The notes beneath the pieces were generated by a model that was given only the letters and a program-made list of their open reading frames with translations, made no database searches and was not told the origin of the DNA. 11,920 bases of DNA. Source: Planctomycetaceae bacterium (GTDB lineage: Bacteria > Planctomycetota > Planctomycetia > Pirellulales > Pirellulaceae). Every line of letters begins with the position of its first letter. Within the stretch, counting starts at the first letter, position 1. Where the stretch lies: contig JAKEHX010000559.1 in the NCBI GenBank assembly GCA_022614795.1, forward strand, positions 1 to 11,920, read 5' to 3'. A program made the position numbers and the translations under genes. Below, piece after piece: positions 6,044-11,888 of the stretch.

Positions 6044-7543
6044 GTGCGTCCATCATTTGCCCTGTGCTGCGCCCTTGTCGCGTCGCTCTTGCTCCCGATA
6101 TTCGCCTCCGGCCAATTCGCCAGGGCCCAGCCGCAACCCGGTTCGGGCGGCCATGCCCCCGGAGCCGGCGCTCGGCCGATGAACGCAAGCCCAATGAATT
6201 CCGGCCCGATGAATGCAAGTCCTATAAGTTCCAGTCCGGTGATTTCAACTCAGGCGACTTTGCCTGCGCCCACACCAGTTCAAACGACGCCTGCCTCGCC
6301 CTCCGACCGGATTTACTTCGATGTGCCGGAAACCGGGGCGATTCTCGGCCTGGACGATCCGGGATGCCAGTCGTGCGGGCCCGGCGGCTGCAACCATTGC
6401 GGCCGGTTCGGCAATCGGATCGGCCCGTGCGGCGGGGGTTGCTTTGCCGGGCTGTATGTGCGGGCCGAATATCTGCTCTGGGGCACGAAGGGGGCCGATT
6501 TGCCGGCCCTGGTGACCACCAGCCCCGACGACACGCCGCAGGCCGACGCGGGCGTGCTCGGCGAGCCGGGGACCGAAATTCTCTTCGGCGGCGAATCAGT
6601 CAACAGCAACGTCCGCGGCGGCGGACGGCTCACCTTCGGCTGGTGGTTCGAGCCGTGCCGGCGGTTGGGCGTGGAAGGGGAATACTTCGCACTCAAGAAC
6701 GAATCGGAAGATTTCGAGGCCAGCTCCGACGGCACGCCGATCCTCGCCCGGCCCTTCTTCGACATCGTCGATGGGGTCGAAAACGCCGAGCTGGTTGCCT
6801 TTCCCGACTTGCTCCGCGGCACGGTCGCCGTCCGCTATGAAACACGCTTTCAAGGGGCCGGCGTGCGGGGAATTTACAACCTCGCGTGCGGCGACGGCTG
6901 CGGCACGAGCTGCATCACCTGTTGCCCTGTGCCGACCGGGTACCGCTTCGACTTGCTCGCGGGCTATCGCTTCCTGCGGCTGGACGACCGGCTCGACATC
7001 GTCGAAAGCCTCGTTACGACCGACACGTCGACTCCCGGCGGGGCGTTTCTGCTCCGCGACCAGTTCGCAACTGAGAACGAGTTCCACGGGTTCGACATGG
7101 GCTCGAGCATGAGCTGGTGCAAAGGCTGCTGGTCGCTCGACATTTTGTCGAAGCTCGCCATCGGTTCGACCCGCAGCCGCATCGACATCGCGGGGAGCAC
7201 GATCATCACCGAGGAAGGCCAATCCGAGACGTTCCAAGGGGGCCTGCTCGCCCAGCGGACGAATATCGGCCACCGGGAATTCGACGAATTCGCCGTCGTG
7301 CCCGAGCTGGGCGTGACGGTGGGTTATCAGCTCAATCCGTGCTGGCGGGTGACGCTGGGCTACACCTTCATCTACTGGAGCCGCGTTGCGCGGGCCGGCG
7401 ACCAGATCGACCGCGACATCAACACGGGCCTCTTGCCCCCCGAGCAGGTCGAGGTCGAAACCCACCTGCGGCCGGCTTTCAATCTGACGTACACGGACTT
7501 TTGGGCTCAGGGTTTGACGGCGGGCCTGGAAGGAAGTTGGTAG
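6044..7543 (+). CDS. BBP7 family outer-membrane beta-barrel protein
   Basis: This is a 499-residue protein of the planctomycete-specific BBP7 barrel family. It starts at GTG 6044, which has GGGAGG nine bases upstream and opens directly into a signal peptide (MRPSFALCCALVASLLLPIFASG). Residues 45-69 are five pentapeptides of the form P-[MIV]-x-x-x. A Cys-rich neck at 108-133 (Cys108, 111, 116, 119, 129, 133) precedes the barrel. The barrel begins GLYVRAEYLLWGTKGADLPALVTTSP (about 137-161), the family hallmark, and continues in amphipathic strands (RLTFGWWFEP, VAVRYETRF, FDLLAGYRFLRL, VTLGYTFIYWSRV) to a terminal Trp499. The role is presumably an outer-membrane pore or structural protein; no family member's substrate is known to me. 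A second Cys group lies at 282-294 (CGDGCGTSCITCC). Monocistronic. Confidence 0.9.
   Translation: MRPSFALCCALVASLLLPIFASGQFARAQPQPGSGGHAPGAGARPMNASPMNSGPMNASPISSSPVISTQATLPAPTPVQTTPASPSDRIYFDVPETGAILGLDDPGCQSCGPGGCNHCGRFGNRIGPCGGGCFAGLYVRAEYLLWGTKGADLPALVTTSPDDTPQADAGVLGEPGTEILFGGESVNSNVRGGGRLTFGWWFEPCRRLGVEGEYFALKNESEDFEASSDGTPILARPFFDIVDGVENAELVAFPDLLRGTVAVRYETRFQGAGVRGIYNLACGDGCGTSCITCCPVPTGYRFDLLAGYRFLRLDDRLDIVESLVTTDTSTPGGAFLLRDQFATENEFHGFDMGSSMSWCKGCWSLDILSKLAIGSTRSRIDIAGSTIITEEGQSETFQGGLLAQRTNIGHREFDEFAVVPELGVTVGYQLNPCWRVTLGYTFIYWSRVARAGDQIDRDINTGLLPPEQVEVETHLRPAFNLTYTDFWAQGLTAGLEGSW
6176..6250 (+). repeat. 15-base in-frame tandem repeat (5 units) in the BBP7 gene
   Basis: Five 15-base units run in phase: CCGATGAACGCAAGC, CCAATGAATTCCGGC, CCGATGAATGCAAGT, CCTATAAGTTCCAGT, CCGGTGATTTCAACT. 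They encode PMNAS, PMNSG, PMNAS, PISSS, PVIST. The tract is more A+T-rich than its surroundings and lies between the signal peptide and the Cys-rich neck, where length is likely free to vary. Confidence 0.85.
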
Positions 7544-7548
7544 GAGAC

Positions 7549-7597
7549 GGGATTCGGGACTCGGGACTCGGGAGCCGAGCGAGGGTTCGGGGTTCAG
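7549..7597. repeat. 7-base tandem repeat, GGGACTC family (7 units)
   Basis: Units in phase are GGGATTC, GGGACTC, GGGACTC, GGGAGCC, GAGCGAG, GGTTCGG, GGTTCAG, starting six bases after the BBP7 stop. The last two units shift motif to GGTTCRG, which is complementary to the CCCTGAA tract at 7630-7671. Confidence 0.8.
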
Positions 7598-7629
7598 GAA
7601 TTACTGACCTTGGCACTTGGTCCCCAAAA

Positions 7630-7671
7630 CCCTGTTCCCTGAAACCTGAGCCCTGAACCCTGAACCTTGCC
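7630..7671. repeat. 7-base tandem repeat, CCCTGAA family (6 units)
   Basis: Units in phase are CCCTGTT, CCCTGAA, ACCTGAG, CCCTGAA, CCCTGAA, CCTTGCC. The 15 bases at 7652-7666 are the reverse complement of 7584-7598 except at one position (14 of 15), so a transcript through both tracts could fold back across a 53-base loop. Confidence 0.8.
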
Positions 7672-7853
7672 TCGCGTCCGGCTGCGGCATTCTCTTTAGC
7701 CGTTCTGGCCTGATTTTCGTTCTGCCTGCCGCCCCCGGATTGCTTCTGCGGCAAACTAGACAGCGGGCTAAGCCCCTTCTTTCCCCGCACCGATAGCAAA
7801 GCGAAGAACTCTACCGCTACGGGCCCCCGCTCTCTCTCGCGAGGAATGGCGCC

Positions 7854-10055
7854 ATGCCGCGCAAACGCTCCTCCGGAATGTCCCGGTTTTTCCGCCGCGT
7901 AATTGACCAGATATTCTCGGGCAGTACCGCGCATTCCCAGCGCAACGCCGGCCGACGCCTGAACTTCGAATCGCTCGAAGGCCGCCAGCTCATGGCCAGC
8001 GACCTGGCGAGCATCAGCGGCATCGTGTCATCGGGCAGTCCCGTCGTGGGAGCGACGGTCAATCTCTATCTCGACGACGGAGATGCGGTGTTCGATCCGG
8101 GGGCAGGCCAGGACGGCACGGCAACGGTTGATTTAACGGACGGAGCCGGCGTCTATCGTTTCGACGGCCTCGTCGCCGGCTCGTATTGGATCGAGCAGCC
8201 GGCGCAAACCGTGGGGACCACGGTCCTTGGGCAGTTCGTGGCGCCGCTCATCGCTGTTTCCGCCAGCCAGGCCGCGGGCGTACTGGGCACATCGATCGAC
8301 AACTTCGCCGACGCCGTCGCCCAGGTCGTGACCGCCGACAACACCACGCTATCCAATAACAGCTCAGCCGATCATGCGGGCGCGATCGGCGGCGAGCGCG
8401 ACATGGTGGTGGTCCTGACCAATCCGGCCATGGGCGAGTCGGTCACGCTCGACAGTTCGTCCAACCGCCTGCGCTTCGACTCGTCGCTCGCCGCCCAGGG
8501 CGATTTCACGGTCGTCTATGACGGCAACGACAACGACGCGACGACGACCGCCCACACCGGACTGGGAAGCGTCAACCTGACGGCCAACGGCGCCACATCG
8601 ATCAAGGCGCAGGTCCAGGCCGATCATGACAACGCGACGATCCGCCTGCGGGTCTATACCAATGCCACGGATTACTCGGACGCTACGTTTACGATTCCAG
8701 GAACAAACGTGGCCACGGACGTCGTCTTTGATTTTGCGACCGACTTCGCGCTCGGCGCCGGCGCCACCAACCCCGCCAACTTCAGCAATGTGGGGGCCAT
8801 CGAAGTACTGGTCGAGACGACCACCAATGCGACCGACGGGCAGGTCAACCTGCTCGGCGCGTTTGGTCCGACCGTCATTACGCAAAACCTGGTCAACAAC
8901 ATCGACCTGTCGCTCGACAAATCCGTCAATAACCCGACGCCCAACGTCGGCCAGCAAGTGACCTTCACGATTACGGTGACCAACCCGGCCGGCGGCGCGG
9001 AGGCGACGGGCATCGTCGTGACCGACAACCTGCCGGCGGGCTTGACGTTTGACAATGCGACGACCGCGACCGGCAGCTACGACCAGAACACCGACCTCTG
9101 GACTCTCGGCTCGCTGGCCTCCGGAGCGACCGCCACGCTGCAAATCTTCGCCACGGTGACCAGTTCGGCTCAGATCACGAATACCGCGTCGATCACTGCC
9201 GTCGATCAACCCGATCCCGACACCACGGACAACACCGATACTGCTCAGGTCGATGCGCCACTAGCCGCTGACTTGTCGGTCACGAAGACACCCAGCAGCG
9301 CCACGCCCAACTTCGGGTCGAACGTCACGTTTACGGTGACGGTTGCCAACAATGGCCCGGACCAGGCGACGGGCGTCGTCGTCACGGACCTCTTGCCCGC
9401 GGGGCTGAGCTTCGTCTCCTCGACGCCAAGCCAGGGCAACTATGTCTCCGGAACGGGCGTGTGGACGGTCGGAAACATCATCAGCGGAGCCAATGCGACC
9501 CTGGCCATTGTGGCCCAGGTCAACTCGACCGCGTCCATCGAGAACGTGGCCCAGGTCACGGCGTCGGGCGTTTTCGACCCCGATTCGACTCCCAACGACA
9601 ACCAGGGGGACGACCGGGCCGCCGCGACGATCGATGCCCCGGCCGCCGCCGACCTGCGGCTCGCCAAGAGCGCGAGCGCCGCGCTCGTCGATATCGGCCA
9701 GCAGGTGACCTTCACGCTGACGCTGACCAACGACGGGCCCGATCAGGCAACGGGAGTGACGGTCAGCGACCCCTTGCCGGCCGGACTGTCGTTCGTGTCA
9801 TTCACGGCGAGCGTGGGGACCTATGTGGACAGCACGGGGGTCTGGACCGTCGGCACCTTGAATAGCGGGGCCACGGCGACGCTGGAAATTGTCGCGACTA
9901 TGACGACACCCGGCCTCAAGACGAACGTCGCCCAGGTCACGGCTGCCAACGAGTTCGATCCCGACTCGACCCCCAACGACAACACGGGCGACGACCGTGC
10001 CACGGCCAACGTCGCCGCGGCGCGGCTCTCGAAGCGGCGGTTTTTGGCGCGGTGA
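7854..10055 (+). CDS. Secreted multidomain protein: SdrD B-like domain and three DUF11 domains
   Basis: The 733-residue protein starts at ATG 7854 with GAGG nine bases before it. The basic N-terminus (MPRKRSSGMSRFFRRV) leads to RRLNFESLEGRQLMAS (34-49), the 'LEPR'-type motif typical of secreted planctomycete surface proteins. Then come an SdrD B/CNA-B-like domain (about 51-113, ISGIVSSGSPVVGATVNLYLDDGD...YRFDGLVAGSYWIEQ), an unassigned beta-rich domain (about 180-345) and three DUF11 domains (about 350-466, 472-594, 599-720). Each DUF11 domain has the NxGPDQATGVVVTDxLPAGLSF pattern or a variant of it, and ends in acidic DPDSTPNDNxGDDRA in repeats 2 and 3. Those two are clearly closer to each other than to the first. 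The tail LSKRRFLAR is basic and follows the last domain abruptly. The role is likely structural or adhesive at the cell surface. No catalytic motif, sortase signal or transmembrane anchor is visible. Confidence 0.9.
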   Translation: MPRKRSSGMSRFFRRVIDQIFSGSTAHSQRNAGRRLNFESLEGRQLMASDLASISGIVSSGSPVVGATVNLYLDDGDAVFDPGAGQDGTATVDLTDGAGVYRFDGLVAGSYWIEQPAQTVGTTVLGQFVAPLIAVSASQAAGVLGTSIDNFADAVAQVVTADNTTLSNNSSADHAGAIGGERDMVVVLTNPAMGESVTLDSSSNRLRFDSSLAAQGDFTVVYDGNDNDATTTAHTGLGSVNLTANGATSIKAQVQADHDNATIRLRVYTNATDYSDATFTIPGTNVATDVVFDFATDFALGAGATNPANFSNVGAIEVLVETTTNATDGQVNLLGAFGPTVITQNLVNNIDLSLDKSVNNPTPNVGQQVTFTITVTNPAGGAEATGIVVTDNLPAGLTFDNATTATGSYDQNTDLWTLGSLASGATATLQIFATVTSSAQITNTASITAVDQPDPDTTDNTDTAQVDAPLAADLSVTKTPSSATPNFGSNVTFTVTVANNGPDQATGVVVTDLLPAGLSFVSSTPSQGNYVSGTGVWTVGNIISGANATLAIVAQVNSTASIENVAQVTASGVFDPDSTPNDNQGDDRAAATIDAPAAADLRLAKSASAALVDIGQQVTFTLTLTNDGPDQATGVTVSDPLPAGLSFVSFTASVGTYVDSTGVWTVGTLNSGATATLEIVATMTTPGLKTNVAQVTAANEFDPDSTPNDNTGDDRATANVAAARLSKRRFLAR

Positions 10056-10078
10056 CGCCCAAGGTCCAAGATTGGATA

Positions 10079-10148
10079 CTGGTTCCTGGCCCCTGGCCCC
10101 TGGCCCCTGGCTCCTGGTCCCCGGTTCCTGGCCACTGGCTCCTGTCTA
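10079..10148. repeat. 7-base tandem repeat, CTGGCCC family (10 units)
   Basis: Ten units in perfect phase: CTGGTTC, CTGGCCC three times, CTGGCTC, CTGGTCC, CCGGTTC, CTGGCCA, CTGGCTC, CTGTCTA. The final CTA is the stop codon (TAG) of the minus-strand membrane protein, so the tract fills nearly all of the 90-base gap between two convergent genes. Confidence 0.9.
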
Positions 10149-11060
10149 CTTCGCGATCATCTCCAGAATCGCCCCGACCGGCAGCGTGTAGGCCTGAATC
10201 AGCACTAGGGCCGCCAGGTACGCCAGGCGCCAGCCGCGCTCGTCGCTCTTGCATTGGCCCATGCCCAGCAGCATAAGCATCCAGCCGAAACCACGGACCG
10301 GAGCGACGAAATAGGTCGTGGCGGCAAAGAAGAGCAGGGCGGCGTTGCGGACGGTTGAAATGCGCGGCTTATCGGGCCACAGAAACAGCACTGCCAGCGT
10401 CCCCTCGATCGCCACGGTCCACCACGTCATCCGCTGCGCCAGCCACCACAGCCGAGGCGAATCGGTGAGGGCCACGGCGTCGATCGTCAGGCCGCGGACG
10501 TAGCCGCTGTGCATCAACTCGCGAAGGTCGCGATTGGCGGCCAGCACCTCGCTCGACATGCCGGTCAGCCAGGACACGAGCGGCGCGAGGCGCGGATCGC
10601 ACAGACATTCGTAATGAAAGAACGATCCATCCAGGTACTCCGGCGTGGCCAGCTTCCAGACCGTCGCCAGCAGCATGCACAGGCCGATCAGCCACCGGCT
10701 TGCAAGGGCCAGGGCTCCGTGCTGCTCTTGCCGGGGCAACGAGAAGGCGCAGCATAGCGCCAGGCACCAATAGACGAACAGGTACTTGTGGTTGTCGGAC
10801 GATTCCCAGGTCATATAGACTGTTGCTCCCAGCAGCGTCGCGACGATGTACCAGAACTGCGGCCGCACGAGCCACGAGCGAAACACGACGCCCAGAGCGA
10901 ACATCGCAATCAGCGGCGCTCGCAGATACCACTGTTCCGGCGCGGCAGTAAGCAGCAGCACGATCGTCAGGAGCGGCAGGTCGCGCAGCGGCTTGATCGC
11001 CGGCCAGCGCAGCGGTCCGGCTCGCCAGGCACGCGCGAAGAGTGGTTTGTGCGCGGTCAT
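10146..11060 (-). CDS. Polytopic membrane protein, weakly HTTM-like
   Basis: This is a 304-residue protein with about eight hydrophobic segments (roughly 28-41, 48-62, 67-83, 91-107, 119-138, 211-228, 238-255, 276-295), so it is inserted in the inner membrane. A charged-aromatic signature lies between helices: WESSDNHKYLFVYWCLAL (85-102) and LLATVWKLATPEYLDGSFFHYECLCDPRLAPL (130-161). The latter resembles the 'hydrophobic-K-ewl-G' segment of HTTM (vitamin-K-dependent carboxylase-related) proteins, but the match is from memory and the carboxylase chemistry should not be assumed. A ~70-residue loop (139-210) lies on one side of the membrane. The start overlaps the preceding stop as ATGA (11057-11060), so it is translated with its partner gene. 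The stop codon lies in a heptad repeat. Confidence 0.8.
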   Translation of the reverse strand: MTAHKPLFARAWRAGPLRWPAIKPLRDLPLLTIVLLLTAAPEQWYLRAPLIAMFALGVVFRSWLVRPQFWYIVATLLGATVYMTWESSDNHKYLFVYWCLALCCAFSLPRQEQHGALALASRWLIGLCMLLATVWKLATPEYLDGSFFHYECLCDPRLAPLVSWLTGMSSEVLAANRDLRELMHSGYVRGLTIDAVALTDSPRLWWLAQRMTWWTVAIEGTLAVLFLWPDKPRISTVRNAALLFFAATTYFVAPVRGFGWMLMLLGMGQCKSDERGWRLAYLAALVLIQAYTLPVGAILEMIAK

Positions 11061-11794
11061 TGCGGCGCCTCCGCCGTGGCCTCGCGGATCTTCTCGCCGC
11101 GAAGCTGCACCGAACCGCTATAGGGAACGCCCTCTGTGATGTTCCGATCGCGTGCGCTGTAGGGAACGCCCTCTGTGGCGTTCCGATCGAACCGCGTCCG
11201 CCAGCACTCCACGCGAACGGCCGACACGTTAAGAGCATGCTCCGGCGGTTCGTTGGCGGGAATCGCCTCCAGCGAGCGAAACAGGCCAATCGTTGGCTGC
11301 GGCAGATGGACCGGCTGCGTGTTCTCGTGCGACCAGCGCTGGGCCTCACGGACCAGCCGCTCATCGGGCCGCCGCCAATGGATTGCGGCCAGGCGGCCGG
11401 CCAGGCCATCGATCTTGGCCTGCGTGGGCGCGGCCCGCAGTTCGGCGACCGTTTTCTCCAGGTGCCTGGGAATGGCCAGCGGCAATTCGCCCTCGGGCGT
11501 CATCGCAAAGGCCCGCACGAACCGTGACGCTTCGCTATCGATCGTCGAGAACATCCCAAAGCCGCCCCCTTTCCACTGCGTTTGGCCGTACGCGACAACG
11601 CGGAAGGCATGCAGCCCCGCCACCAGGCAGAGGCAGAGCGGCGCGATGACGGCACGGCGCAGGAGGAAGCGGCGGTCGGCGGGATCGGGGGCCGGGAGCC
11701 GGGAGTCGGAGGTCGGCGGTCGGAAGTCGGAAGTCGGAGGTCGGAGGTCGAAGGTCGAAGGTCGAAGGTTGGAAGTCGGAGGTCGATCGGACAT
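11057..11794 (-). CDS. Single-TM partner of the polytopic membrane protein, carrying repeat-derived segments
   Basis: The product has 245 residues. ATG 11794 is supported by AAGGAG eight bases upstream. Residues 4-38 are five heptapeptides (RPPTSNL, RPSTFDL, RPPTSDF, RPPTSDS, RLPAPDP), the translation of a 7-base DNA repeat. A basic patch (RRFLLRR) and one membrane helix (about 48-68) follow, then WKGGGFGMFSTID (74-86), which looks like the conserved core of the protein. The rest is a soluble domain with a helical LEKTVAELRAAPTQAKIDGLAGRLAA section. Residues 203-228 are two 13-residue copies (DRNATEGVPYSAR, DRNITEGVPYSGS) from a palindromic DNA element. I recognise no named family. The ATGA overlap with the polytopic gene argues for a two-component membrane complex. 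If the first 38 residues are dispensable, translation could be initiated elsewhere, but no better start is visible. Confidence 0.8.
   Translation of the reverse strand: MSDRPPTSNLRPSTFDLRPPTSDFRPPTSDSRLPAPDPADRRFLLRRAVIAPLCLCLVAGLHAFRVVAYGQTQWKGGGFGMFSTIDSEASRFVRAFAMTPEGELPLAIPRHLEKTVAELRAAPTQAKIDGLAGRLAAIHWRRPDERLVREAQRWSHENTQPVHLPQPTIGLFRSLEAIPANEPPEHALNVSAVRVECWRTRFDRNATEGVPYSARDRNITEGVPYSGSVQLRGEKIREATAEAPQ
11111..11188 (-). repeat. Two tandem 39-base palindromic elements inside a coding sequence
   Basis: Each copy carries GGAACGCC, the loop CTCTGT and a right arm on the + strand. Copy 11163-11184 has the perfect arm GGCGTTCC (8-base stem), while copy 11124-11145 has GATGTTCC. Both are flanked by TAGGG-side and GATCG-side bases. 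The period is 39 = 13 codons, so the frame is kept and the copies are translated as 13-residue repeats. I recall this palindrome as a dispersed planctomycete repeat. Confidence 0.85.
11691..11788. repeat. 7-base tandem repeat, GTCGGAG family (14 units), translated
   Basis: Fourteen units in unbroken phase run from GCCGGGA (twice), through GTCGGAG, GTCGGCG, GTCGGAA (twice), GTCGGAG (twice), GTCGAAG (three times) and GTTGGAA, to GTCGGAG and GTCGATC. Neighbouring units are more alike than distant ones, as expected from stepwise duplication. The tract begins four codons after the start of the minus-strand gene and is read as heptapeptides. Confidence 0.92.
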
Positions 11795-11802
11795 GGGCCT
11801 AA

Positions 11803-11808
11803 CTCCTT
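11803..11808 (-). promoter_or_regulatory. Ribosome-binding site fixing the start at 11794
   Basis: The minus strand reads AAGGAG eight bases before ATG 11794, the best ribosome-binding site in the window. It implies that the heptad tract directly downstream is truly translated. Confidence 0.7.
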
Positions 11809-11888
11809 ACAGAACTCTAGGTTGCGGCAATCAGTCGGGCGATGTCCGGTCGTGCAACTCATGCCGTCTGTGCAGCCAAATCCCGCGC

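Larger units (their letters stand above)
7544..7853. other. Intergenic region with two 7-base repeat tracts
   Basis: The 310-base gap between the BBP7 stop and the DUF11 gene holds two distinct heptad tracts (7549-7597 and 7630-7671) in its left half. The right half (7672-7853) is unique sequence and should contain the DUF11 promoter, but I see no clear -35/-10 pair. GAGG at 7841-7844 is nine bases before ATG 7854. No intrinsic terminator with a T-run is visible. Confidence 0.6.

Noticed and set aside
6596..7465. 289-residue minus-strand open frame under the BBP7 gene
   Set aside because: Antisense shadow of a well-supported barrel; low-complexity Ala/Arg/Glu composition.
7765..7775. GGGCTAAGCCC palindrome upstream of the DUF11 gene
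   Set aside because: At most a 4-base stem with a 3-base loop and no T-run; too weak to call a terminator or operator.
7846..7848. ATG at 7846 as start of the DUF11 protein
   Set aside because: It is out of frame with the long reading frame; ATG 7854 is in frame and suitably spaced from GAGG.
8364..9209. 281-residue minus-strand open frame under the DUF11 gene
   Set aside because: Rich in Arg, Gly and Val with no recognisable motif, and antisense to clear beta-domain coding sequence.
10146..11060. Calling the polytopic protein a vitamin-K-dependent carboxylase
   Set aside because: Only a loose motif resemblance to HTTM is visible; the active-site lysine and the C-terminal beta-rich domain of true carboxylases cannot be identified.
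10369..11409. 346-residue minus-strand open frame across the two membrane genes
   Set aside because: Arg/Ala-rich alternative frame; both other frames carry membrane helices, an ATGA overlap and supported starts.
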